Assembly: GCA_964020085.1 (NCBI GenBank)
Contig: OZ026600.1
Location: forward strand, 16,475,823-16,539,822
From: Micromussa lordhowensis
Taxonomy: Eukaryota > Cnidaria > Anthozoa > Scleractinia > Lobophylliidae
Direction of reading: 5' to 3'
Length of the DNA stretch: 64,000 bases
A model generated the notes under the pieces. The model did no database searches. It was not told the origin of the DNA and saw nothing but the letters and a program-made list of their open reading frames with translations. Positions 15,001 through 25,800 of this stretch are shown piece after piece (the stretch's first letter is position 1; each line of letters begins with the position of its first letter). Both the position numbers and the translations under genes were made by a program.

Positions 15001-18000
15001 AACGTTTTGTGAAGTATCTATTTTGCATCCTTTTTGGAGTGTGATTTTATGACCCTCTCTCAACAGAATGGGGAAGCATGGAATAATCTTTCTAATATCT
15101 ACATAAAGACAGGGCAAAAGTAAGTGAATTTGGTTTGTAGGACTGGCACAACACGTTAATCAGTCAGAAGATAAAATCAAAAGAGTAGGCAGAATAAAAC
15201 GAACGAAAGATGCACTAGTGAAACCCAAAGTACTGAAAGCAGAAAAGCAAGTACTAGATTGGGAAAGATAGACTGACTGCCCTGAAGACAGAGCTGGATT
15301 ACGAACGACTAACATAGAACATTTAGTTTTTTCAACTGACCATCCCTGACGTAACTGCTCTGTTTGTCCGGAGACAAACAGACTATCTTATGCGTGATAT
15401 ACCTGTATATCACGCGCAAGGAAATAGGAAGAAGACAAAGCTAGCTAGTTTATTTAGGTTTAGTTCCTTGACTGGCTGATCGTAACTGGCCAATAAGACA
15501 CTACAAAAACGCTGTCCGTCCACACTTATCTGGATATTTTTGAATCCGCAACTTTTTCTTTCCGGATTAAAAAATTTTCCCATCCACACGTAGCGTATTG
15601 ATGGAGAGTGGATTAAAAAATATCGGGATTCGCTGCGGAATTCGTCGGATGAGTGTGGACGGAAGCCGTATCAGGAAAGAAAAAGTTGCGGAAAAAAGTT
15701 TAAAAAAAAAAAGTAAAAAGTTACGTGTGGACGGGACGTAAATTACATAGACGGTTTGTGATAGAAGATTTAATGTGTATCTTTAGAGTACGAGCACACC
15801 TTGCTCTCAAGGAAGGTCTGAAAGCAAACTATGGCAGCTGGCACATGTGGGAGAACTTCTTGGTGGTGAGTCCGATTGCGTTAAATTTATAAAACTTAAA
15901 ATTTGTGTTTAGATTTGGTAAAAAATGATGTAATTTTGTAATTAATGTAGCTTTTTGTGTTAGCAAGTAGTCTTCAAATATTACGAGTGGCGTAAATCTT
16001 TAATTGCTCGAGCGTTAATTGCGCATTGCAGTGCAAATTAAAAATTAACGATAAAATCACAATGAAGTAATTTTCTCAGTTACATAAATTATTAATAAAT
16101 ATAAGTTATTTGTTTGTAAATTATTTTTGTACAAGTAATAAGTATGTCCAAAAAATGGGAGTTTGATTTCGTTGGCATATGAAGCGAATATTGTCACATG
16201 CCAAGGGAAGGAATGATTGCTTAGAAAAACATCATGTCTGTTAATATACGGAAAAATACATTGTCGTTGTGTACTGCAATAAGAAGCAATGTCGCAATGT
16301 AAGGCGAAGTGCACCAGCATGGAAGGAAAGCCTGCGTGGTTAGCAAGTGGTTAGGTCTTCCGTCTTAGCGCTTGCACTTTGTTTCATAATCAAGGAACTT
16401 TTGTTTCACTTCTTTCGTTGCAAGCTGAGATTGTAGAGTTTTGTGTACCCTGACCTATCGGCAGTGATTGTACCGTGTAGCACATGCTGCCTTTCTCGAG
16501 TCCCTTAACTATACCCAATTCTACATAACCAGTGCATAGGTCTCAAATGTGGTACAGTTACTTCTGTCTTTCCTGAATAGGTTAGTGTTGATGTTGGGGC
16601 ATTCAGTGATGCTATTTCAGCATATCATCGATTGATGGACTTACGAGAAAAGTACTGTGATACAGAGGTAAGACAGGAAACTCTATCTTTATCCTTCCGA
16701 TTATTGTGACCAGGTTTTAAGTAAGGTTGATGTTTATCTTGTTCGTAACGCTTATAGTTACATGTATCTGTACGTTATTTGTTGTTTTAGGTTTTAGGCA
16801 TTCTGGTAAGAGCGGTGAACGAAGGAATTTTAGACACCCAGGACCAACCAGGTGAGCCGAATCTATGACTCTGCGGATGATAAATATGCGTTATCGACTA
16901 AGCGTGAAGTCAAGATGGCTGGATATTGGTCAAGTTTTGTTTTTGCGGGTTTATAGACCGAGACGGAGTCGAGGTCCATCTACTACTATCTGCTGCCAAA
17001 CAAAGAACGAGGCCGGCCAGTATCCAGCATCTTAACCGAACAAGCTCGGGCAATAAAGGATTTATTATATGGCTTTCGGGAAACTTTTCTTGCGAGACAG
17101 CGGGTAGTCCAGAGCGGGAAACCCCCCCAACCCCCCCCCCCCCCCCAAGGTAGCCACGCAGGATTTGGTTAACCTAGCCCGCAGACGGAGCTAGCCATAA
17201 TAATAAGAGATGGAGTCCTTTGCCTGATCAGTTGGATTTTATTTTTCAGCATCAGTTCTTAAACCAAAGATGCTTAAACTGATGGGAAGGCTCACGTCAC
17301 AGGTACAGTGTTATACTGCTGGGACTCAGCTTCTTGGAAGCTTTTGTTGCAATGAACGTAAGATAATAACCATCAATCTTATCTGTCAAGGTCACCACCA
17401 ATTTTGAAGTGTGGAAGCTCTACTCAGATTTGTACCGGAATGGCGAGTCTCAAGAAGACAAAGAAAAGGTATGATATAGTGAAACGAGAGCAAAGTTTGT
17501 TCTTGTCTTGTACAGACTTCCAACGGGAGGGTTAGAGATAAGTACTGGCAAATTGTAACTATATTTTTACCATTTTCTGATTTCTACAGGCGTTAAACTT
17601 CCTGGTGAAGGCCCATCGCACTAGAACTCAGGCTCCGGGTTGGGAAAATGATGTGAGCCAGTTTAAGGCAGTCATAGAGTTGACTGTTCGCCTTAGTCAA
17701 AGTAAGAAGCACTTTGTTGTGACCGGCTTACACTAAGTCACTTGGCTTAAGTAACCTTAATAATGAGAACTATGTTAGACTAAGATCTAGAGACTGTAAA
17801 ACGTAACAGTACACTGCTAAGTTGATGTAATGAACTAGTGGTTCTTCCCATTGACGCGGAATCAAGTTACTCATTAGAAACTAATTCGGACAATCCCTTG
17901 CCCTTATTCTCGAGTAGTGTGTGTATGGTTGTAATTGTTTCCCTCGTTGATAATTTTAATTGCAGTGTACATGGAAGTGAGCCAATGCAAAGAAAACAAG

Positions 18001-18915
18001 GCTGAATCAGTGCAGCTTCTGTCCTCAGCTAAACTCAGTCTCAAACAGTTGATTACAAGAGTCAAGGTCAGTGAATTTATCTTCCTTTTCCCTTCGAGAC
18101 TAAAAATGGAGTTCTCGGAGCCTGTCTCTTTAATCTCAATAGAGACTTTTTCGTATGACCTTGGGAAAGTCTCTTCGTTACAGTTCGACTTGGACGTAAC
18201 GATGGTTGAACAGATAGGGTCGTTTGCCAGTCAAAGCAGAGTTAATGTGGTCAAATGAAAATCGCTCTCTGGGTTCTAGGAGTGCCACACGACGCCGAAG
18301 GAATTTGAAAACGGAGGTTTCACCATGAAAACGCGTCAAATGTACAGTCCACACTACGCCAGAGAAATTTATAATGCAACGATCACCGGTCATTTTGGAT
18401 TTCTGTTTGAGGAAAACTCGGTCAGGGAAATCACAAGGTTATCGTGACGCCATCGTTTTCAAACTGTTTTCCGTCCACATGAGAACGCAAGTCGGCGTTT
18501 TCGAATTCCTCCGGTTTGAAGAGCGCTTTGGAAAAGCTCGGTTTTCATGACGGATGAATGTGGACGGTAGGCCCAACCGTAGAAATAAAGCTACGTTTTC
18601 AAACTGATTTCTCCGGCGTAGTGTGGACGTTGCCATAGTTACGGGCGGCTGGCCTCTAAACCTACATTTTTCAAGTTTCCGTCGCACTCTTGGTTTGTTG
18701 TTACCTGTTTCTACCTTTGTTTTAGAGTTTTCCTGATTGACATATAAATGTAGCGTTTTGTTACATCCCATAACGTGGTTTAATTTCCATTTCAACAGAA
18801 ACACCACACTGATCCAGTTACTGGGGAAATTCGCGCAGAACTTTCACAATCAGTCTCGGACTTGGAGGACAATCTACAGAGGACTATTGACTTGATTTCT
18901 AATTTTAAGAGTTAA
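1..18915 (+). CDS. TTC27: TTC27, tetratricopeptide repeat protein 27 (5'-partial, 28 exons)
   Basis: Exons: ?-112, 958-1050, 1164-1266, 2591-2630, 3641-3688, 3901-3973, 4294-4345, 5153-5248, 6080-6120, 7009-7127, 9094-9160, 9481-9594, 9724-9759, 10799-10858, 11233-11355, 12042-12119, 12535-12630, 13724-13777, 14356-14454, 15067-15119, 15787-15865, 16581-16667, 16791-16851, 17250-17302, 17391-17468, 17590-17701, 17966-18066 and 18799-18915 (TAA). Every junction is GT-AG and all codon phases agree, giving about 745 residues; the family is about 840, so roughly the first 100 are outside the window. A tattcag at 1-7 could be the acceptor of the first exon seen. Diagnostic segments are [11 protein letters not shown] (5153 exon), [12 protein letters not shown] (7009 exon), the TPR run [16 protein letters not shown] through [17 protein letters not shown] (11233-15119), and [11 protein letters not shown] (16581 exon). 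The donor at 3689 (gtttct) is weak. The family is a conserved TPR scaffold implicated in assembly of RNA-protein complexes; this copy gives no further functional clue. Introns hold only the repeats listed separately. Confidence 0.95.
580..726. repeat. short tandem/dispersed repeat in first TTC27 intron
   Basis: The stretch has G-rich words (aggggggtact) and two adjacent copies of ctgtcctaaacagggt (684 and 706 onward), preceded by the related ctgtcctgaatagggt. It lies inside an intron and has no coding potential. It resembles degenerate internal repeats of dispersed elements. Confidence 0.4.
1721..1906. repeat. MITE-like inverted repeat, family copy 1
   Basis: The left end (1721-1748) contains gttccagaaaatatccatac and the right end (1878-1906) contains the reverse complement gtatggatgttttctggaac. 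The middle has C-rich runs. A second copy of the same family lies at 53264-53489, so this is a dispersed inverted-repeat element in a TTC27 intron. Confidence 0.7.
4501..4797. repeat. compound foldback element (two hairpins)
   Basis: 4501-4559 is a near-perfect inverted repeat centred on ctgcag, with arms beginning gaacttgacatgataaat. 4692-4797 is a second one, with outer arms gcatgatatcatgaat and inner arms of the type gtgttatctgcc flanking a short GC-rich loop. Both lie within one TTC27 intron and probably belong to one or two MITE-like elements. Confidence 0.75.
5403..5560. repeat. foldback element
   Basis: The arms gttgcaggtcaaaatgaaat (5403 onward) and their reverse complement (ending 5560) flank a central hairpin built from taaccctaattattcat. 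The whole element is one imperfect palindrome of about 158 bp in a TTC27 intron. Confidence 0.75.
6235..6319 (-). repeat. tRNA-derived SINE (antisense to TTC27)
   Basis: The reverse strand starts GGCTTGATAGCTCAATTGG and carries a D-arm/A-box, a 5-bp anticodon-like stem (CTGCA/TGCAG) and a T-arm/B-box (GGGTTTGAATCCC), then an A/T-rich tail with a ttttttttcagg run. Loop position 33 is C instead of the near-universal T, and the tail continues into non-tRNA sequence. This points to a SINE head rather than a working tRNA gene. Confidence 0.65.
6671..6814. repeat. foldback element
   Basis: The outer arms ggtaattgaac and gttcaattaatacc, and the inner arms tttggtctgaaatcatac and gtatgatttcagaccaaa, form an imperfect palindrome of about 144 bp in a TTC27 intron. 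A small central hairpin (gatttcaaatc / gattttgaaatc) is also present. Confidence 0.7.
7940..8678. mobile_element. TTAA-flanked MITE with ATGATAGT-rich arms
   Basis: The terminal inverted repeat GGCCCGTTCAAACGGTC (7940-7956; reverse complement at 8662-8678) is flanked on both sides by TTAA (7936-7939 and 8679-8682). The sub-terminal regions are packed with variants of gatagttgatgatagt on the left and its complement on the right. No transposase reading frame is visible in the 739 bp. TTAA duplication is typical of the piggyBac superfamily; assignment to it is inference. Confidence 0.8.
10608..10728. repeat. foldback element
   Basis: The arms contain ctggataacgctatccactg and, at the right, its near reverse complement (cagtggatagcattatccag), ending 10728. 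This is a compact inverted repeat of about 121 bp in a TTC27 intron. Confidence 0.7.
12880..13341. mobile_element. MITE with 17-bp terminal inverted repeats
   Basis: CAGGGGCACCCAACGAG at 12880-12896 is matched by its exact reverse complement at 13325-13341. The 462-bp element has no coding capacity and lies in a TTC27 intron. The immediate flanks (ctcat / tctcat) are similar, but I could not establish the target-site duplication. Confidence 0.75.
14093..14157. repeat. short hairpin repeat
   Basis: The arms gttgaatatgagatgacaga and tctcatacccaac surround an inner stem of agccaatgaggcgc / gcgcctggct. It is an imperfect palindrome of about 65 bp in an intron. Confidence 0.55.
15514..15738. repeat. 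MITE-like inverted repeat
   Basis: gtccgtccacac (15514) pairs with gtgtggacgggac near 15726-15738, and the interior carries complementary ccgcaactttttctttcc / ggaaagaaaaagttgcgg arms. It is a non-coding element of about 225 bp in a TTC27 intron. Confidence 0.6.
16885..17110. repeat. dispersed repeat, related to 51626-51930
   Basis: It contains gtcaagatggctggatatt and ccgagacggagtcgaggtcc, words also present at 51810-51880, and a fragment about a 'tttattatatggct' junction seen there too. It ends near a C-homopolymer run (17126-17146). This is a dispersed repeat family rather than a gene. Confidence 0.6.
18346..18629. repeat. MITE-like inverted repeat before last TTC27 exon
   Basis: agtccacactacgcc (left) and ggcgtagtgtggacg (right) are inverted copies, with further complementary words inside (tttgaaaacggagg / ccgttttcaa type). 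It is non-coding and lies in the last TTC27 intron. Confidence 0.55.
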
Positions 18916-19300
18916 CTGGATTATGTTGTTATTGAAGCACTTCTGAAAAGCCCACTAATAACGAACCCGCCGAAATGTAACCTGTTTATTCCTGCGAGGA
19001 GTAATCAGTTTTTAGTCAAGCTGCAAACGGAGCGCGCTAAGGAAACCAAGAATCGAAAAACCTTCCCAAAACTCGCGCTGAATGTTATCATAGTTAATAG
19101 AGTCGCATTTGTAAAATATCACCCCCCAACCGCTAATGATAGGTCGCTAATATGGGGATACAGAAGAACAACAACGCTATATGATAACATGTGATTTATT
19201 CAGAAAAGATATCGAAACAAATTTTAGTCCAATATCATCTGGGTGGATTCTGATGTGTAAAAGATTTATAAAAGGACCGTCTGAGGAAATGCTAGTTACA

Positions 19301-19306
19301 AATAAA
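19301..19306 (+). terminator. candidate poly(A) signal of TTC27
   Basis: AATAAA lies 386 nt past the TTC27 stop codon. The intervening 18916-19300 has no reading frame of note and is read as the 3' UTR. Confidence 0.5.
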
Positions 19307-19377
19307 GTATTAATAGTAATGGTGTATCAAATGTATCTATAGAGCGTTTTTACTCGCGTGTACAGCAGCCATGTAAA

Positions 19378-19383
19378 TTTATT
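19378..19383 (-). terminator. candidate poly(A) signal of the MBD-PHD-F-box-LRR gene
   Basis: The reverse strand reads AATAAA about 505 nt past that gene's stop at 19889. It is only about 75 bp from the TTC27 signal, so the two transcription units converge tail-to-tail. 19384-19888 would be 3' UTR. Confidence 0.45.
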
Positions 19384-19888
19384 GGAACAAAAAAGTGTTT
19401 ACATACGAAAAGAGTTCAACTCCCCCAGAATTGGTTTAGGAAAAAAAACATGGCCGACGTTTCGTCATGTGAAAACACCCAATTCTGTTCCTAGAAGTCA
19501 ATAGAACAGCGACAAAACCAATGTTCGCAGACCAGCATAACATAACTGCTTCATGTTCGTTCTTTGAAACTAATTCCAAGAGAATAGCAAAAAGCACGCT
19601 TTAAATAAAAACGGCGGGGATAAGATAGAAACCAAGATGTTCATGACGAAAACTCACGTCAGTGGCCGTTAGCTGTAGTACCAGAAAAAAGAAGAAAGAC
19701 CGAGAGATGACATTAAAAATTGGCGACAAATTCCTTCCCTCGCAACAAGTCACATCACATGATAACCAAATTGTTTTTCATTGGCCTGTGTTTTGCTGCT
19801 AGTTTCTCGTTACTTGTGGCTCTTCTGTAAATTGATTTTGGTTTGACAAAAATCCCCGTAAAAATTTCCAAGCATCGTGGATGAATTG

Positions 19889-22800
19889 TCAAGCTGTAAA
19901 GTAGAACCTGCTGGCAGACGTCCCTGGAATTCTAAACACACTGATGTCCGTTAAAGGAAGCCGCTTGCTTAAGATGCGGTGCACTTCATTCAGAGACAAC
20001 ATTGGATTGTCGTTAGAATCTTTCTGGATGTTAAATTCCGACGTTAAATTGGAACAAAGATGAGGTGCAATCGGTAACAGAGGCTCGTCTCTGGAGTAAA
20101 CGCCTTTTGAATGTGGATTGTGTGATCTGTAGTCCGTGAACTGAATTGACAAATGAGGTCCAGTAACTACACCCCAGTCTAAACAACACAGATCAGTGAG
20201 TCGACAGACAGCTTCAAGGCAGTGACTGTTAACTGCACTATCCTGTGGAGTAATTACAAAACAGATTATTAACCGCAGCAAACATGCAGCGAAATACAAT
20301 GCCTTGCCAAGAAAACAACAATCTGAAGATTATTTTTTAACGTTTGATTTCGAATATTTCGGAATTGAAAGATGTCACCGGTCAAATGCAAAACATAAAA
20401 CTGGTTGAAGCCTGTTGTGTTTTTAAGTTTGCTAAACTTTTATAATGCCTTGACCAACGTCCGCAAAAAACGCGATACACTTTCTGGCACAGCTACAGTT
20501 TGATTGTTATTTGCTGACACTAAAAGGAGGCAGCGTGGCCGAGTGGTCCTGGGTTCAGTCCCGTTCTGACCCGTCACTGCTGCCTGGATTTGTTTCAGGG
20601 TAGCTCCGAGTTCAAATCTTCGGCCACTCTTGTAAATAGCCAACTGGTTTGCCTCCGACCAGTTGGGTTTCGTAAACATGTCATGTTCAATTTGAATCAT
20701 TTGTTTCAGTTGTTTGCTCGGCACCACTAGCCTTCCTGCTTTAAACACTGCCGAGGGTAAATGAAGGGTTTTTTGACAACTGGAATAAAACAACAGCCCG
20801 AGCGAAATCTCTAAACATTTGCTAAGGTAGATCAGCGGCTGAAAGTCAGGTACTACATTTCTTAATAAAACATTGCCTCGTTCCTGAAATTTTATGTTGG
20901 TTCAGTACTGAGCGCTTTAAAGAGTTATCATACCTCGACTGGCCATACAGAGAGTGTTCTGAGACTTGGTAGCATCTGAAGTGCATCCGCCAAAGTAGAA
21001 GAAACACCAAACATAATAAGATCCAGATGAACAAGTCTAACGAACCACAAATGATTTAACTGTCAGTTGCATTCTGATAAACACAGGGTACATAAATAAC
21101 ATACGCCAAAGATATGCCGCCCTAAATACATTTGCATACATTTTATACACTTAACATTAATTATTTCAATAATTACTGTAAGAAGTTTTGATAATTCACC
21201 TATGATAGAACTGCATGCAATAGATTAACATGAAAGGAAAGAACAGGTGTATTTGTCGACAACATAAAAAGTAAATGGGGCGTTATCTGAGATATGACGA
21301 CGGAATAACATGAAATTACTTTCTAAATTACAACGTAATGATTACGTCATAACTCAGCTACCTCCAACAATATTAATATGAAACCCGACTCGGGGGTCGA
21401 ACTATAATGAACATTCTGAAATTAAGTATAATGAACTGTATGAGACATTACTGTTGGTATGCCTGTGTACAATTCAGGATTGTTTACCTGTGCATGCCTT
21501 TCAAGGCTCGTCCCAGTCCATCATGACTCCTCCCACACTCCAATCGTAAGCACCGTAAATTTGTAAGGGAACCAAGGCAATCGTAAGTCTGAAAAGAAAA
21601 GAAACTCATAGCTGTACTGACAAAGTCAGGCCCACACTAAGAAGTTCACAGTTACAATCTGATGTGGGGACAAAGGGTGGAAGAAAACATTTGAATAACC
21701 TCACATAACATGACACATTTTTTTTCATGTAAAGACCGCATGACCATGTTTAATGGAATTTTAGCCAAAAATACATCATGAATTATTGGTATCTACTACA
21801 CAAGTGAATAGTGATTTTCACGCGTTCTAATTGGTGGACTCGGAGGTATTTAGCAAATTACTATTCGCCTCCACTTCGGTGAATAACTGTTACTTAATCA
21901 TTGCTATACTATCACTATTGCTATGCTATCACTATTGCTATGCTATCACTGCACACGTGCAGTGAAACAGTAACCGTTTTCCGTGAAATGAAAATTATAT
22001 GATAATTTTATTTCTAAAACAGTTTCAGTGTACACTAGGACCAATTCTATCCAATCCATTTGCACTTCAAATGTTTCAAGAAAGTTTTAAAACTAAAAAG
22101 GAAGTTCTCACCTCGTTGTCCCAGTCAGAACAGTCTCCTATTTCAAGTTCCTCTATGTTGGACAAATGCCTGAGAAATCCGAAGTCAGAACCAGGGATAT
22201 TTTTTAACGTGGTTAATGACTGTGTGAAAATCAAAGAAAAAAAAACTTCCATCATGAATTTTGTCAAGAGGGGCGATTTTAATATTTTCAATTCCTTACT
22301 GACTTATTCCTAATTTTTGTTCCCCTGTATGAAGTGAAAATTTCAGCTACTGTTTACTGAACTTCACAAATCTTGTACACAGTAAAGTACTGCAAAGACA
22401 TTGATTTGCAACGGAAAACCATATGTACTTATTTCGCATTGTTCTAATTAGAATAGAAGTAATCTTACCAATGACCAACACATTGGCAGGAACTCCCTCC
22501 CTCCCCCCTACCCTCCCTTCCCATCCAATACAGCTACGGCTTTCAACTTATATCAGAGCATTTCGGCGATGAAAGCCACAGACTAGGCAAGGCCATAGGC
22601 TAGGCAAAGCCGTTCTTGTGGTTACAGCAAGCTTCACTGTAGTTGCTAAAGTACATGCAGAGCTCGTGTGCTCAGTGTTACCAGTTTAGTGAGATCTTTG
22701 AGATTACTCAATGCTTGCAATCCTCCGCTGAAGGCAAATGAAGGAAGAGTTAAGCCACCACAAGCTGCTCGCAGCTGAAGACATCTGAGAGAGGTGAGTT

Positions 22801-25800
22801 GAGCAAGTTTTCCAAAATCCAAGTGTGATGTGTACGACCTTGAAATGGAGAGAAAAGAAAGAACACAGTTATACAAGGTTACTGTGCATGGTTGAACATG
22901 AGATACTGTGCGAAATCATGACAGTCATGAACTCGAGCAATCAAATTTAATAAATATTTGATGCTCTAAACTGGCGGAAAGTTCCTGCTACACACGACAC
23001 AGGACAAATGACGGGGTATGATAATTGGGAATCTCCTGAAGTAACTGTTTTAGTGTGTCGCACATGTGGTAGGGGTAGGGTGGGAATTGTAAAACATACC
23101 ATCGTTCTGGTTCATTCTCGATATCACTTATCCATTTTGCAGTTAAGACTTCCAAGCTGTCGGATATAAGATAATAATAGACGTTACATGTGCCAGTCAG
23201 CAGCCATTCAGAGGCCGATATATGAAGCAAACTGAGTATTGTCTAAAAAGTCGACGGACTAAGAATCGCCACTGCTCTGATGAAGACCTAACGCTTCAAA
23301 CGAAAGCTTCACAAACTCGAAACAGCGGTTAATTTACCTTTATAAACGAAAAGTTGATAAAAAGCAAAGAATGAGGAGCTGGTTAGTTAGCGAGCAGAAT
23401 GAAACAGGTTACTAAGGACACGAAACTCAGATTTTACAAAATATGACTCACACTTCATTTTCTTCAACCACACAAAAAGTCTTGAAAAGTAAATGCTTGA
23501 ACTTTCTCGATTCTCAATCATCTCTGTTCCTTTCTGGATCAGTTTGTCAAGTCAGTCATGATTATCTCACTTTGTCTCACACTGAACGATACTTTTCATA
23601 TTTTCTTAAGATCAGTAATGATTTTGTATCTTACATTTTACATGTCAACTAAGCCCCGTGATATTATACCATCATCTTATTAGCAGTTTCAGTGAGTCAG
23701 TACTTACTCAGGTAGGCATTCTGCTACTTGGTGAAGAATCCATGTTGGTACCAGACCAAAGTCCAGCCACTTCAGAGTAGATAACTGACGTAACACATTT
23801 CCAATGGTTGACCACGAATCAGCAAAATTCTTGCCATGTACAAGCCCCCTCAAGTCCTGCATATCAAAGAACAGTTCAGAGTTTCTAGAATGAGGTGAAG
23901 TTTCTAAAAGATAAGTGTATTTTCACTCACTCGCTTTATACCAACCGATTTTATGAAAGATGCATGAAAGAATAATACTAGAGGATAATCCTTATGTACC
24001 AGCTTATGCAGAGCAATCATTTGTCAGGAGGGTAATTTCAATACCGAGAATAGGACTTTGCTAAACTGAATAAAATTGTTATGTGCACCGCAAGTCAGCT
24101 TTTTCAGGAGCAGATTGAGTCCTGCACTTGTCAGTTCACTTACCTTTTCTTGAGACTTTTATTGCAGGTGTAAGGCCATACAGTAGTATGTGAAATCTCC
24201 AGAATATGGCCTTACGACTACAGTCAAACTTCTTCTGAGCAAAAGGCACACGCACAGGAGTGGCCCAGCCACCTACAAATGCGATATCATTAACCTCACT
24301 TGATTATTAACGTCACATGGATGTCTAATTATAACATACTAGTCTGTGAGTAGCACACTGGACCATCCATCTTGCTGGCATGTTCCAGTCCTTAACTTGC
24401 AGCCCATGTAGTGATACTCTTCTCCACTGTGAAAAAAATTTCCCTGATTGAAAACCAAATGTCCAATTTCTCCTTAATGAAAGGCTAACAATATACAAAG
24501 TCAGGAACAATTGGTAATAAGCAAATTCCGAGCATATCCAATACTCAGCACTTGTTCTTGTCGTAAGGGTTAAGTAAGATTCAAGTGGTTCAAGTAATAC
24601 AACTTGTTCAAGTTGTAAAATAAGGCTCAGCACAATTGGTTCAAGTGGTAAATGTGGTAGTTTTCAGTGAAATAAATTAAAGTGTCATTCCACAGCAAGT
24701 GGTAATACTGCGTGTCATTAAGTAAGAGACCTGTCAACTTGAACAAGTCGTACAATACATACAACTGGTGAAATTGAATCTCATTAAGGGGGTTAACTTC
24801 TACAAGCTGTACAACTGGCGAAGCTGCACATGTTACACATAATAGACAATCTAGAGTTACACTGTGAGCAAGAAAAGTAGCAAATAACTTTTGCAGACAA
24901 TCAAAATAACACTATGCATGCAAACAAAAAAGGAACCAGTGCAATGTATACCTTGTTCAGTCTATAACTGTGTACAGGCCAGTGATATGTTTTAAGTGCA
25001 AAGCTCATGGAAACAACATTACAAGATAAAATAGTGCATGACACAAAACAAGAAGAACCCATGCAATAACTACACATGCATACAAACCGAAAAAGAGTAC
25101 GTAAAAGAAAATTGTGCAATCATTATATCATTCTATTGTTTAAGTGCACCTGATCCCAATTTTTTTTTCACTTTTCTGTGCGTTTAAAAAGAAACACTTG
25201 TTAGTGCTAATAAGGATGGAATTGCATCAATAGCAGTACTGCATAAAATAATGACTGTATTGCGATAAACAGACAATCACCATGAACCTTGTTGCCTGAT
25301 AAAGATTAGCATTAAAATGGACAAACATCACAATCAACACCTCAGAGACTTCACCACGAGGAAAACAAAGCAATGTTCGTCTGTCTTTCAGAATGGCCAC
25401 CCTCGGGGGAAAAAGGGGTGAGGCTGCTTATCAGGGGTTTGTGTACCTTGAATATTTTCACCATTGAATTACCTTCAGGAGTCAATGTAAACCCACACCC
25501 CTGCCACCCAGGGACAAGGTGGGGATTAGTTGGGAAAAGAAGGGGATTTGAGGGAAATTGCACTCCTGAGGGTTGTGGAGATTAGGTAATATTTGTATTT
25601 AGCTGTCCCCAGGGTAGGGATGTGTTGTAAGCCGGTTGTTGCGAAGTCAGCAGTTGTCCATCTCAAACATCAACTTATGTGCTTTTCCTTGAAGGATTCT
25701 TGAGAAGCGAGTGCTTTTGTTATTTAAATCAAGTAATTTGCAATTGAAATCTAAGCAATCTACTCTCTAAAAGTGGAGCAATGCGCAAAATGAATACGCA

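Noticed and set aside
18439..18807. 122-codon - strand ORF
   Set aside because: It overlaps a MITE-like inverted repeat and the start of the last TTC27 exon on the other strand; no domain.
20440..20793. 117-codon - strand ORF
   Set aside because: It is the complement of a tRNA-derived SINE in the last intron of the F-box gene.
21901..21953. CRISPR-like array
   Set aside because: Direct tandem units with no spacers in a eukaryotic intron; a simple minisatellite.
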